A stretch of DNA of 64,000 nucleotides from UBA5336 sp964492485 (GTDB taxonomy: Bacteria > Pseudomonadota > Alphaproteobacteria > Caulobacterales > Hyphomonadaceae). Positions 50,739 through 60,100 of the stretch are shown here, piece after piece; position 1 is the first letter of the stretch, and each line of letters begins with the position of its first letter. The DNA lies in assembly GCA_964492485.1 (NCBI GenBank), contig CAZBKM010000001.1, positions 1 to 64,000 of the forward strand. The letters are read 5' to 3'. The translations under genes were made by a program, and so were the position numbers. Below the pieces are notes generated by a model. That model saw nothing but the letters and a program-made list of their open reading frames with translations, was not told the origin of the DNA and ran no database searches.

Positions 50739-53267
50739 CTACCAGTTGTAGCTGGCCTGCACGTACATGAACCGGCCGGAGAAGCCGTAGGGGCTCCGGC
50801 TGGAGTAGGGGAAGATGCCGTTGAAGTTCTGATTGTCCGGCGTCAGCGTCGGATACTCGTCAAAGACGTTGTCCGCCCCCACGCCGACGCGCAGCCGCTC
50901 CGTGACATCCACATCCACCGAGAGGTCGACGATCCAGTCGGCTTCCAGCGTGAAGTCGTTGTCGGGATTGTTCGACGGATCGACAACGTCGCCATAACGG
51001 GTCGCGCGCAGATTGACGTCGGCAGCCTGATAGGCCCAGTCGGCCGCCAGGATCAGCTTGGTTTCCGGCGCACTCTCCTCGAGTGTGAGCGTGTTGTCCC
51101 GCGTGAAGAGGGTCAGTCCGGGGATGACCTCGTTCTCGGGAACCTCGACCACTTCCACCGTGGAGTAGTTGAACGCTGCCGACAGGTCCAGGTCCCCGGC
51201 CGCGCCCAGATCGAAGCCGTACTGGGTCACGATATCGACGCCCTCGGTCTCGGTCTCGATCCCGTTCTGGAAGAAGCGCACCCGCTGGACACCCGTCACG
51301 CCGGCATCGGCGAGCACCGCGTCCACCTCGTCACCGCCCAGGTTCTCCGTCAGGAAGATCTGGTCCTCGATGTCGATCCGGTAGGCGTCGATGGTGATGA
51401 ACCAGTCGTCTGTGGGCGTGAACACCGCACCCAGCGAGTAGCTGACTGACTCCTCGGCATCGAGTTGCCCGCCGCCCAGGGCCACCGCAGCAGGCGAGGT
51501 CGCCGGGAAGGTCCCGACCTCGAACGGCACGCCGTCGATGAAGTTCGTCGACGTGGCGGTGAAGAACTGCTGCTGGAGGCTGGGCGCGCGGAAGCCGGTG
51601 GAAACGGCGCCGCGCAGGGCGAAGGCGTCGGTGAAGTCGTAACGTCCGGTGAGCTTGCCGGTCACCGTGTCGCCGAAGTCGGAATAGTCCTCGTAACGCA
51701 GCGCCGCCGACAGAAGCGTGCGATCGTTCGGGGTCCACTCCACGTCGACATACACGCCGACATTGTCGCGCCCTTCATCAACGGCGGATTGAGGCGTGAA
51801 ACCCGGGAAGACCTGGCTGCCACCGGCGAAGCCGACCCCGTCACCTTCCGGATCCTGTTCGGCCGTGAAGTTCACGCCCTCGACCCCGCGATAGTCGCCG
51901 GTGATGTAGCTGCCGGGTTCCCCCGCCTCGATCTCGAAATTCTCGTCGCGGTACTCCACACCGAAGGCGACGTTCGTCTCGCCAGGCAGAAGCGTGTCGA
52001 AGCTGCGGGAGAAATCGGCGTTGAGGACGACCTGACTGAAGGTCAGCGCGCCGGCGTCGAACGTCGTCGGCGTCGTCGGGCCGAGAGAGGCGTTCAAGGT
52101 ATTGTCGACGGAATAGTCGAGCTCGTTCTCGCCATAGGTGACGCTGAAATCGCTGTCCCAGCCGCCCAGATTGCCCCGGATACCGGCATTGGCGCTGATG
52201 TCGGTCACCTCGCCGACGATGAGGGGGAGGAAGCCGTCGGGGTAGACCTCGATCAGGTTCCGGGGCGTCGAGCGGAAGTCGACCGTCGCGTCGCCGGAGC
52301 GGCGGTAGAAGCCCGCCGAGTCGGCCTCACGGTCCTGGTAGCCGGCATAGCCATAGGCTTCCCAGCCGCCGTCCAGTTCGATGCCGGCATTTGCAAAGAA
52401 GGTCAGGTTTTCGGCATTCCCGTTGCCGTAGCGGTGGTTCAGCCGGTCGAAGGTCAGCTCGCGCGGGTCGGTGACGCCTTCGGGCAGAAGGTTGCCGTCT
52501 TCGTCATTGGCGTATTGCTGGCGCGGATCAAGCCCGGCCCGGTTGGTCGGTTCCCGGTCGGAATACTCCACCGAAAGCGTCAGGAAGCCATTCTCGGTAA
52601 GGCCGAACCCGGCCCAGCCGCCCACGGTGGTCGTCTCGCCGTCGACCTCGCTGCGTTCCAGTCCTTCCGGATCGGTAACGTGCGCCCCGTAGCGTACGTT
52701 CACCCCACCGCCCGAATCGGCTTCGCGCAGCAGGACGTTGATCACCCCGGCAATGGCATCGGAGCCATATTGCGCCGAGGCGCCGTCGCGCAATACCTGA
52801 ACGCTGCCGATCGCCGTGGTGGGCAGGGCGTTCAGGTCCACGGCAGCAGAGCCGCGCCCGACCGAGCCATTGATGTTGACCAGCGCGGCCAGGTGACGGC
52901 GCTTGGAATTCACCAACACAAGCGTCTGATCCGGCGCCAGGCCACGAAGCGTGGCGGGACGGACGATGTCCGTGCCATCATTGATGGCGGTCTGGTTGAA
53001 GTTGAACGACGGCACTGTCGTTGCGAGGATCTGGTTCAGTTCCGTGCGGCCGCTCTCGGTCAGCTCGTCGATCGGAAACACGTCCACCGGCACCGCCGTC
53101 TCGAGCGCGGTGCGGTCCGCAGCGCGCGTCCCCGTGACCACGATCCGGTCCTGGCGCAGGGCCGCCTCTTCGTCGACCTCCGGCGCATCCTGGGCGTGTG
53201 CCGTACCAATGGCCGCGCCCAGCGCAAGCGTAGCCACACCAAGCTTCAGCATGCTTGAAAGCCTCAT
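50739..53267 (-). CDS. TonB-dependent outer-membrane receptor
   Basis: 842 residues. Signal peptide (MRLSSMLKLGVATLALGAAI GTAHA), TonB-box-like DRIVVTGTRA, plug domain with NQILATTVPSFNFNQT, TLRGLAPDQTLVLVNSKRRH and VQVLRDGASAQYGSDAIAGV, then the barrel ending in Trp (VQASYNW). ATG 53267 follows GGAGGG; ATG 53279 lies upstream of that Shine-Dalgarno. It is unlike the receptor at 1480. No adjacent gene indicates its ligand. Confidence 0.93.
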   Translation of the reverse strand: MRLSSMLKLGVATLALGAAIGTAHAQDAPEVDEEAALRQDRIVVTGTRAADRTALETAVPVDVFPIDELTESGRTELNQILATTVPSFNFNQTAINDGTDIVRPATLRGLAPDQTLVLVNSKRRHLAALVNINGSVGRGSAAVDLNALPTTAIGSVQVLRDGASAQYGSDAIAGVINVLLREADSGGGVNVRYGAHVTDPEGLERSEVDGETTTVGGWAGFGLTENGFLTLSVEYSDREPTNRAGLDPRQQYANDEDGNLLPEGVTDPRELTFDRLNHRYGNGNAENLTFFANAGIELDGGWEAYGYAGYQDREADSAGFYRRSGDATVDFRSTPRNLIEVYPDGFLPLIVGEVTDISANAGIRGNLGGWDSDFSVTYGENELDYSVDNTLNASLGPTTPTTFDAGALTFSQVVLNADFSRSFDTLLPGETNVAFGVEYRDENFEIEAGEPGSYITGDYRGVEGVNFTAEQDPEGDGVGFAGGSQVFPGFTPQSAVDEGRDNVGVYVDVEWTPNDRTLLSAALRYEDYSDFGDTVTGKLTGRYDFTDAFALRGAVSTGFRAPSLQQQFFTATSTNFIDGVPFEVGTFPATSPAAVALGGGQLDAEESVSYSLGAVFTPTDDWFITIDAYRIDIEDQIFLTENLGGDEVDAVLADAGVTGVQRVRFFQNGIETETEGVDIVTQYGFDLGAAGDLDLSAAFNYSTVEVVEVPENEVIPGLTLFTRDNTLTLEESAPETKLILAADWAYQAADVNLRATRYGDVVDPSNNPDNDFTLEADWIVDLSVDVDVTERLRVGVGADNVFDEYPTLTPDNQNFNGIFPYSSRSPYGFSGRFMYVQASYNW

Positions 53268-53458
53268 CCGTCCCTCCATGACGTTCCGCCCGTCGGCTTT
53301 GACGGGGTCCGCCTTAAGTGAACGCGGCGTTTTGGGAAGCAAGAGGGGCCGGCTTTAGCGGAGCTAACAGCAGGGTCCAAAGTCCGGCAGGCTGCTCCAT
53401 GAAGTATTCGTAATCTACTGAAAACACATAAGAATCCGAGAAGTGTTGCGGAAATGCG

Positions 53459-55369
53459 TCAGCCGCTGTGGAAATGACCATAGATGCGCTCGGCCAGCGC
53501 CTGGCTGATCCCGTCGACGGCGGCGATGTCCGACAGTTTCGCGCGCGCCACGCCCCTGGCCGAGCCGAAATGGTGAAGCAGCGCCTTCTTCCGCGTCGGC
53601 CCGATCCCCTCGATTTCGTCAAGCGGGCTGCGCGCGATGTCGGCGGACCGACGGGCCCGATGGGCGCCGATCGCCCAACGGTGGGCCTCGTCGCGCAGCC
53701 GCTGCAGATAGTAGAGGACCGGTGCATTCGGCGGGAGCTGGAAGGGCGCGCGGCCTGGCCGATAGAACTTTTCCCGGCCGGCATTCCGGTCAGGGCCTTT
53801 GGAGATGGCCACCAGGTTCAGATCGTCGGGGCCGAGCCCCAGGGAGCGCAGCGTCTCGACCACGGCCGAAAGCTGGCCGGGCCCGCCATCGATCAGCACG
53901 AGGTCGGGACGGTTGGGGAGGCCAGCGAGGCGTGCCCGTGCGAGCTCCGGATCGTCCTCGCCCGTCTCCTTGAGAAGGCGGGAGAACCGCCGGCGCATCA
54001 CCTCGCGCATCATGGCATAGTCGTCACCGGGCTCCAGCTCCTGATCCCGGATGTTGAACTTGCGGTACTGGCTCTTGTCGAAACCCTCCGGGCCTGCGAC
54101 CACCATGCCGCCGACGGCATTGCTGCCCTGAATGTGGGAATTGTCGTAGACCTCGATTCGGCGCGGCGGCGCGTCCAGTCCGAAAGTGTGCGCCAGCTCC
54201 CCCAGCAGTCGCGCCTGGCTCGCAGCCTCGGCGAGATTGCGGGCCAGCGCCTCGCGGGCATTGCGTTCGGCCTGGGCGACGAGGTCGCGCTTGCCGCCGC
54301 GCTGTGGCTGGCGGATCTCGACCCGGTGAGGTGCGTGCAGGGCCAGCGCCTCCGACACGAGCGCGGCCTGGTCCGGCGCGGTGTTCGTCAACAGCAGGCG
54401 CGGTGCCGGTCGTTTGTCGTAGAATTGCAGCAGAAAGGCCGACAGGATCTCCGCGTCCGTTTCCTCCGACTCATGGCGGGGAAAGTGAACCGATGTGCCC
54501 CAGTTCTGGCCAGCGCGGATGAAGAAGACCTGGATGCAGGACTGTCCGCCCTCCCGGGCCATGGCGAAGACGTCCGCCTCCTCGACGCCTTCGGGGTTCA
54601 CATCCTGGCTGGCGCGGACCACTGCCAGCGCCCGGATACGGTCGCGCAGGCCGGCCGCGCGCTCGAAATCCATGGCCTCTGCGGCGTCCTCCATTTCGCG
54701 GGCGAGCTGCTTCTGCAGGTCGGCACTGCGGCCACGAAGGAAATCGGCGGCCTGATCCGCCAGGCGCTGGTACTCGGCCCGTGAGACAAGGCCGACGCAA
54801 GGGGCCGCGCAGCGCTTGATCTGGTGCAGCATGCAGGGGCGCGTGCGGGCCTGGTAGACCGTATCCTCACAGGTGCGCAGCAGGAACGCCTTCTGCAGCG
54901 TGTCGAGCGTCCGCATGACCGCATTGGCGCTGGCGAACGGGCCGAAATAGTCGCCCTTGTCGCGCTTCTCGCCGCGATACTTGAGAATCTGGGGCGCCTC
55001 ATGGTCGCGCCGGATCAGAATGTAGGGGAACGACTTGTCGTCGCGCAGCAGGATGTTGAAGCGGGGCTTGAGCTGCTTGATCAGGTTGGCTTCCAGCAGC
55101 AGCGCTTCGGTCTCGGTCTCCGTGACGACGAATTCCATCGCCGCTGTCAGCGCGATCATCCGCGCGATGCGCTGGGTATGGCCACCGAGCCGGGTGTAGT
55201 TCGACACCCGGTTCCTCAGGTTCTTCGCCTTGCCCACATACAGGACCTCCCCGTCGGCCGCGAACATGCGATAGACGCCGGGCTTGCCCGGAAGCCGCCC
55301 GAGATGGTCCTTGATGACGTCGACCCCGCGCCGGGGCTGGGGGCGGGGTGCGGCCTCGGTCTCGCTCAT
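53459..55369 (-). CDS. uvrC: Excinuclease ABC subunit C
   Basis: 636 residues. N-terminal GIY-YIG nuclease (LPGKPGVYRMFAADGEVLYV GKAKNLRNRVSNY), the UVR motif near residue 210 (LQKQLAREMEDAAEAMDFER AA), the C-terminal RNase H-like nuclease (IEVYDNSHIQGSNAVGGMVV, LVLIDGGPGQLSAV) and helix-hairpin-helix end (LDEIEGIGPTRKKALLHHFG). It makes both incisions of nucleotide excision repair. No Shine-Dalgarno is evident before ATG 55369. Confidence 0.97.
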   Translation of the reverse strand: MSETEAAPRPQPRRGVDVIKDHLGRLPGKPGVYRMFAADGEVLYVGKAKNLRNRVSNYTRLGGHTQRIARMIALTAAMEFVVTETETEALLLEANLIKQLKPRFNILLRDDKSFPYILIRRDHEAPQILKYRGEKRDKGDYFGPFASANAVMRTLDTLQKAFLLRTCEDTVYQARTRPCMLHQIKRCAAPCVGLVSRAEYQRLADQAADFLRGRSADLQKQLAREMEDAAEAMDFERAAGLRDRIRALAVVRASQDVNPEGVEEADVFAMAREGGQSCIQVFFIRAGQNWGTSVHFPRHESEETDAEILSAFLLQFYDKRPAPRLLLTNTAPDQAALVSEALALHAPHRVEIRQPQRGGKRDLVAQAERNAREALARNLAEAASQARLLGELAHTFGLDAPPRRIEVYDNSHIQGSNAVGGMVVAGPEGFDKSQYRKFNIRDQELEPGDDYAMMREVMRRRFSRLLKETGEDDPELARARLAGLPNRPDLVLIDGGPGQLSAVVETLRSLGLGPDDLNLVAISKGPDRNAGREKFYRPGRAPFQLPPNAPVLYYLQRLRDEAHRWAIGAHRARRSADIARSPLDEIEGIGPTRKKALLHHFGSARGVARAKLSDIAAVDGISQALAERIYGHFHSG

Positions 55370-55408
55370 GGGGGCTAGATAGCGAACCGTGCCGCCCGGG
55401 GCGAGGGG

Positions 55409-55738
55409 CTAGCCGAACCAGCGCGACAGGTCGGGAACGTCCACGCCTTGAACGTCGAGATAGTGGTCGAGATAGTGACCGGGCGCGAGCAGCCAGCCGG
55501 CGCCGAACCCGAACAGCACGATCAGGATGAGCGCGAAGGCGAACTGTCGCCCCACATGCCCGGCGGAGCGGTTTTCCTGCGGTCTCAGAAAGCTCAGCCA
55601 CAGGAGGGTCAGCGCGAAGACGCAGGTTGCCAGGACCTGCTCGGTCGTGCCGAGCCCGGCCAGCCAGTCCATGATCTCGGCCTGGGCCCTGGCGGCTTCA
55701 CGCCCCAGCCGGTCGAGGAACACTTCATAAGGCGACAT
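55409..55738 (-). CDS. Small membrane protein of unknown function
   Basis: 109 residues. A charged N-terminus (LDRLGREAARAQAEIMDWLA) and two transmembrane segments (VLATCVFALTLLWLSFL and FAFALILIVLFGFGAGWLLA) with a short tail ending in LSRWFG. Immediately upstream of uvrC in the same direction (39-base gap). I recognise no family. The hydrophobic pattern is that of a real protein; no convincing Shine-Dalgarno is present. Confidence 0.7.
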   Translation of the reverse strand: MSPYEVFLDRLGREAARAQAEIMDWLAGLGTTEQVLATCVFALTLLWLSFLRPQENRSAGHVGRQFAFALILIVLFGFGAGWLLAPGHYLDHYLDVQGVDVPDLSRWFG

Positions 55739-55928
55739 GGCGTGTCTCGTGCAGTTTGGAGGCCCACCGGGCCCGCCTTGGGCTGCCTGTCCAGCCGGTC
55801 GGCCACCCCCACAACAGTGTCACTCTAGCCCACAAGGTTATCCAAATCCTAAACAGGGGCCCGATTGCACGCGGGCGCCGCTCGGCCTAAGCGTGGCGGC
55901 ATGACAACCAGGTATCAGGGAGCCGTCC

Positions 55929-57137
55929 ATGGCCGACATCACGCTGTCGCAAGCCGTCAATCGCGTCCAACCGTCCGCCACGATTGCCGTGACCACCAAG
56001 GCCTCCGAACTGCGTCGCCAGGGACGGGACGTGATCGGCCTGGGCGCCGGCGAGCCTGACTTCGACACGCCCGACCATGTGAAGGATGCCGCCATCCAGG
56101 CGATCCACGACGGCAAGACGAAGTACACGCCCGCCGACGGCATCCCGGAGCTCAAGGACGCGATCTGCGCCAAGTTCAAGCGCGACAACGGCCTGGACTA
56201 CACGCCTGAGCAGGTGAATGTCTCGCCGGGTGGAAAGGCCGTAATCTTCAACGCTTTCATGGCCAGCCTGGACATGGGCGACGAAGTGGTGATCCCTGCC
56301 CCCTACTGGGTCAGCTATCCGGACATGGCGCGTCTTGCGGGCGCCGAACCGGTGTTCGTGCCCTGCGGTCCCCAGACACGCTACAAGCTGACGCCCGAGG
56401 CGCTGGACCAGGCTATCACGCCGCGGACGAAATGGGTGATCCTGAACTCGCCCTCCAACCCGACGGGCGCCGCCTACACGCGTGACGAGATGCGGGCGCT
56501 GGCAGACGTGCTCCTGCGCCATCCGCATGTGTGGATCCTCACCGACGACATGTACGAGCATCTGGTCTATGACGGCTTCGAGTTCACCACCATCGCCCAG
56601 GTCGAGCCCGAACTCTATCCACGCACGCTGACCATGAACGGCGTGTCCAAGGCCTATGCCATGACCGGCTGGCGGATTGGCTATGCCGCCGGCCCGGTGA
56701 AGCTGATCTCGGCCATGCGCAAGATCATGACCCAATCGACCTCCAATCCGTGCTCGATAAGCCAGTGGGCCAGCGTCGCGGCGCTGAATGGCGACCACGG
56801 TTTCCTCGCCGAGCGCAACGAGACCTTCAAGGCGCGCCGGGATATGGTCGTGGCCGAGCTGAACAAGGCAGATGGCCTGGCCTGCGCAACGCCGGAAGGG
56901 GCATTCTATGTCTACCCGTCCTGTGAGGGCGTCATCGGCAAGACCGCGCCCTCGGGCCGCCGGATCGACAACGACCAGGTCTTCGCCGAGGAATTGCTGG
57001 AGGCGCAGAATGTCGCGGTGGTGTTCGGGGCAGCGTTCGGCCTGTCGCCGGCCTTCCGTATCTCTTACGCCACCTCGACGCAGGCGCTGGAAACCGCCAT
57101 GGCACGGATCCAGGACTTCTGCGCCTCGCTTTCATAG
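55929..57137 (+). CDS. aspC: Aspartate aminotransferase
   Basis: 402 residues, class I PLP aminotransferase of the AAT Ib type. GLGAGEPDFDTPDHVKDAAI and KYTPADGIPELKDAI near the start; PLP Lys241 in MNGVSKAYAMTGWRIGYAAG; NSPSNPTGAAYTRDEM and AFRISYATSTQAL with the Arg that binds the alpha-carboxylate. AGGGAG before the ATG. It links oxaloacetate and glutamate metabolism. Confidence 0.95.
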   Translation: MADITLSQAVNRVQPSATIAVTTKASELRRQGRDVIGLGAGEPDFDTPDHVKDAAIQAIHDGKTKYTPADGIPELKDAICAKFKRDNGLDYTPEQVNVSPGGKAVIFNAFMASLDMGDEVVIPAPYWVSYPDMARLAGAEPVFVPCGPQTRYKLTPEALDQAITPRTKWVILNSPSNPTGAAYTRDEMRALADVLLRHPHVWILTDDMYEHLVYDGFEFTTIAQVEPELYPRTLTMNGVSKAYAMTGWRIGYAAGPVKLISAMRKIMTQSTSNPCSISQWASVAALNGDHGFLAERNETFKARRDMVVAELNKADGLACATPEGAFYVYPSCEGVIGKTAPSGRRIDNDQVFAEELLEAQNVAVVFGAAFGLSPAFRISYATSTQALETAMARIQDFCASLS

Positions 57138-57221
57138 GATCCGTCGATAGGGATACGGCCAGAAACGATTTGATCCACGCAACGCAGGGCCCACATGCGA
57201 CGTGTGACGAAGGAGGTGCAC

Positions 57222-57686
57222 ATGGATGTTCAAATCGGTTTGAGCGAGAAGGGGCGAGAAGAGTCCGTCAAGGCCATTCGGCGCGTTCTGGCTGAGACCT
57301 ACGCCCTCTACGCCAAGACCCACAGCTATCACTGGAACGTGACAGGGCCGCGGTTTCATTCCCTCCACAACATGTTCGAGGAGCAGTATCGCGACCTGTG
57401 GACCGCCATGGACGATCTTGCGGAGCGTATTCGCGCGCTCGGACACTTCGCGCCGATCTCGTCCGAAGACATGATGCAGGGGGCGGAAATCCGCGCCGAC
57501 AATGGCGTGCCCGACGCGGAAACCATGATCGGCAATCTCGCCAGGGGACACGAGGTGCTGTCCAAGGCTTGCAAGGACGGGATCAAGGTGGCGGAGAGCC
57601 ATGGCGACGAGGTGACCGTCGACATGCTGATCGCACGGGCCGATGCCTCCGAAAAGACGGCCTGGATGTTGCGCTCGAGCCTCTGA
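57222..57686 (+). CDS. dps: Dps-family DNA-binding ferroxidase
   Basis: 154 residues. Dodecameric ferritin-like protein that stores iron and protects DNA. The ferroxidase residues are in place: His37 (SYHWNV), His49 and Glu53 (SLHNMFEEQY), Asp64 and Glu68 (AMDDLAERI). A strong AAGGAGGTG lies before ATG 57222. A hairpin at 57754 probably ends its transcript. Confidence 0.95.
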   Translation: MDVQIGLSEKGREESVKAIRRVLAETYALYAKTHSYHWNVTGPRFHSLHNMFEEQYRDLWTAMDDLAERIRALGHFAPISSEDMMQGAEIRADNGVPDAETMIGNLARGHEVLSKACKDGIKVAESHGDEVTVDMLIARADASEKTAWMLRSSL

Positions 57687-58017
57687 CGCGGCGACGCGCC
57701 AGACAGGTCCGGTCCGTCCGGAATATCAGTTCGCACCAAACGGTCCGACGACGAACCCGTGCTTGCCCTGGGCAGCGCGGGTTTCTTGTGCGCCCCGGCC
57801 GTCCGGAAAAAAGGCCGGGCTGCGAAGAACGCGCCCGGCCGTGAGTGTGGTTCCATTTGGGGAGGAAACGCCCAATCGGAGGTCTGATCGGGTCACGCCG
57901 GGAACCGTCGGCGTTACAGCGCAGATAGCCGTTCATATGCGCGGTGCAAGGGGGAGTCCTGCAAATCTTCATGCAAAAACGCATGACAGAATTGTCATCC
58001 CTGTGGCCTGGGCGGGG
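57687..58017. other. 331-base gap between convergent dps and LysR genes
   Basis: No gene is supported. It contains the dps terminator (57754-57783), a CCCGGCC/GGCCGGG stem flanking an A run at 57796-57822, and the perfect palindrome ATGACA-GAAT-TGTCAT at 57983-57998, which may be a terminator for the LysR gene or a binding site. Confidence 0.55.
57754..57787 (+). terminator. Terminator after dps
   Basis: 9-bp stem AACCCGTGC (from 57754) with GCGCGGGTT (57775-57783), one G-T wobble, followed by TTCTT, about 70 bases after the dps stop. Confidence 0.55.
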
Positions 58018-58917
58018 CTACGTATCGGCGCCGAGGCCGGCGGCCTGTTCGACCAGGAAGTCGCGGAACGCGGCAATCCGCTTCGACCGGCGCAGATCGC
58101 TTGGATAGATGAAATAGAGGTCGAAACAGGGCCCCACATGGTCCGGCAACAGCCGGACGAGACTTGGAATGGCGGCGGCCATGTAGTCGGGGACATCGGC
58201 AATGCCCAGACCCGCCTCCACCGCCCGCAACATGGCAAAGACATTGTTGAGCTGGATCGTCGCCGGGCGGGGCAGGGTGTCGTCCCGCTCAAGCTGGCGG
58301 GCCCAGTTCATCACCTGCATCTGGGGTGGGGCACCTTCCTGGCGGTATCCGATCACCCGGTGGTGGTCCAGGTCACTGGCCGAACGCGGTGTTCCGTAGC
58401 GTTCGAGATAGGCCGGCGCAGCATAGAGGCTTGTCGCCACACGCGCGATCCGGCGCTGGATGAGGTCGGCCTTGTCGGCGGCCCACAACCGGATCGCGCA
58501 TTCCGCCTCCAGCTTGAGCAGGTCGTATTCCCTGTCATCCAGGCGCAGATCCAGGCGCAGGTCGGGATACATCTCGATGAACCGTCCCAGGCGTGGGACG
58601 AGCCAGGTGGATCCGAACGCCACAGGCGCCGTTACCACCAGATCGCCCTGTGGAGTGTCCTGCTGATCCTGCAGGAGCGAATGGGCTGCATTGGCCGCGC
58701 TGGCCATGTCCGCCGTCGATCGAAACAGCGTATGTCCGGCATCGGTGAGGACGAGCCCACGGGCGTGGCGCTGGAACAGGGAGACGCCGAGTTGCTCCTC
58801 AAGCATCGCGATCTGGCGCGAGACCGCCGACTGCGAGATCCCGAGCCGCTCGCCGGCTGCCGTGAGACTTCCCGTCTCGGCGGCGGCGTGAAAGGATTTC
58901 AACTTGCCCCAGTCCAT
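58018..58917 (-). CDS. LysR-family transcriptional regulator
   Basis: 299 residues. N-terminal winged HTH (WGKLKSFHAAAETGSLTAAG ERLGISQSAVSRQIAMLEEQ) and a C-terminal periplasmic-binding-like sensor domain (GDLVVTAPVAFGSTWLVPRL, with LYAAPAYLERYGTP). ATG 58917 is chosen; ATG 58935 would add six residues (MRKLLR) and neither has a clear Shine-Dalgarno. It is divergent from pyrD, 88 bases apart, so it might regulate pyrD or itself; ligand unknown. Confidence 0.9.
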   Translation of the reverse strand: MDWGKLKSFHAAAETGSLTAAGERLGISQSAVSRQIAMLEEQLGVSLFQRHARGLVLTDAGHTLFRSTADMASAANAAHSLLQDQQDTPQGDLVVTAPVAFGSTWLVPRLGRFIEMYPDLRLDLRLDDREYDLLKLEAECAIRLWAADKADLIQRRIARVATSLYAAPAYLERYGTPRSASDLDHHRVIGYRQEGAPPQMQVMNWARQLERDDTLPRPATIQLNNVFAMLRAVEAGLGIADVPDYMAAAIPSLVRLLPDHVGPCFDLYFIYPSDLRRSKRIAAFRDFLVEQAAGLGADT

Positions 58918-59005
58918 GCGAAGGAGCTTGCGCATGCGCAGACGGAACGGGCAAGGGTCCCGTCCGGCGGGTAAACCCTGGCGCTGGTGCGAAGAGGAGT
59001 GATCC

Positions 59006-60100
59006 GTGTCGGCCATTGTTTCACTTGGGGCCCGGGCCCTGCGCCTGCTGCCGCCTGAGCCGGCGCACGATGCCACGGTGCGGGCCCTGTCACTGGGGCT
59101 GGGCGCGCCCCTGCGCCGACCGGCCCCGGATCCGATCCTCGCCACCACGCTGCCCCATGCCGGGTTAAGCCTGGATTCGCCCATCGGGCTTGCCGCGGGC
59201 TTCGACAAGAACGCCCAAGCCTTCCGCACGCTCCTGCGCGCCGGGTTCGGCTTCGTGGAGTGCGGGACCGTCACGCCGCGTGCACAGGCGGGCAATCCGC
59301 GCCCCCGCCTGTTCCGGCTGGACGAGGACCGCGCGGTCATCAACCGGCTCGGGTTCAACAATCAGGGTCTCCAGGCCTTCGTGCGCCGGATCGCGCGCCA
59401 CCGGGATGGCACGGGTCGGCTCGGCGCCAATGTCGGCGCGAACAGGGACAGCACCGACCGGGTCGCCGACTACGAAACCGGACTGGCCGCCGTGTGGCGG
59501 CATGTGGATTATGTCACGCTCAACATTTCCTCGCCGAACACGCCGGGCCTGCGCGGTCTGCAGGACAGCGGGGCCTTGCGCGAGCTTCTGGTGCGCTGCG
59601 GTCTCGTGGCTGGAAATCTGGCGGAGGGCGCGCGCGGTCGCGTGCCGGTCTTCCTCAAGGTGGCGCCAGACCTCGATTGTGCCGCGATCGATGATCTTTG
59701 CGGGGTGGTGCGTGCGGAGGGTGGTTGGCTGGCCGGACTCATCGTCTCCAATACCACGCTTGCCCGGCCTGGAAGCCTGCGCGCGCCGGCCCGTTCGGAA
59801 CCGGGGGGCCTGTCGGGTGCTCCGCTGATGGCACCGTCCACGGAGGTTCTTGGGGCGTTTCATGACGCGCTGTCCGACCGGTTCGACCTGATCGGGGTCG
59901 GCGGGGTCTCCAGCGGCGCCGATGCGTTCGCCAAGATCCGCGCGGGCGCCCATGCGGTTCAGCTCTATTCCGCACTGGTTTATGGCGGGCCGGCCCTGGT
60001 GCGCGAGATTGCCGGTGACCTCGCTGCGCGCCTGAGGGCGGAGGGGTTCAACTCGGTCTCGGAAGCGGTGGGAACCGGTCGTCCGCCACGGATGCCATGA
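59006..60100 (+). CDS. pyrD: Dihydroorotate dehydrogenase (quinone), class 2
   Basis: 364 residues. Membrane-associated FMN enzyme oxidising dihydroorotate to orotate in pyrimidine synthesis and passing electrons to quinone. Class 2 features: the N-terminal amphipathic extension and LGFNNQGLQAFVRRI, NISSPNTPGLRGLQ (catalytic Ser) and IGVGGVSSGADAFAKIRAGA HAVQLYSALVYGGP. GTG start with GAGGAG seven bases upstream. Its last 53 bases overlap the end of the convergent MATE gene. Confidence 0.95.
   Translation: MSAIVSLGARALRLLPPEPAHDATVRALSLGLGAPLRRPAPDPILATTLPHAGLSLDSPIGLAAGFDKNAQAFRTLLRAGFGFVECGTVTPRAQAGNPRPRLFRLDEDRAVINRLGFNNQGLQAFVRRIARHRDGTGRLGANVGANRDSTDRVADYETGLAAVWRHVDYVTLNISSPNTPGLRGLQDSGALRELLVRCGLVAGNLAEGARGRVPVFLKVAPDLDCAAIDDLCGVVRAEGGWLAGLIVSNTTLARPGSLRAPARSEPGGLSGAPLMAPSTEVLGAFHDALSDRFDLIGVGGVSSGADAFAKIRAGAHAVQLYSALVYGGPALVREIAGDLAARLRAEGFNSVSEAVGTGRPPRMP

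Noticed and set aside
58918..59361. N-terminal extension of the LysR gene
   Set aside because: Basic, low-complexity shadow sequence opposite pyrD; the HTH begins right after 58917.
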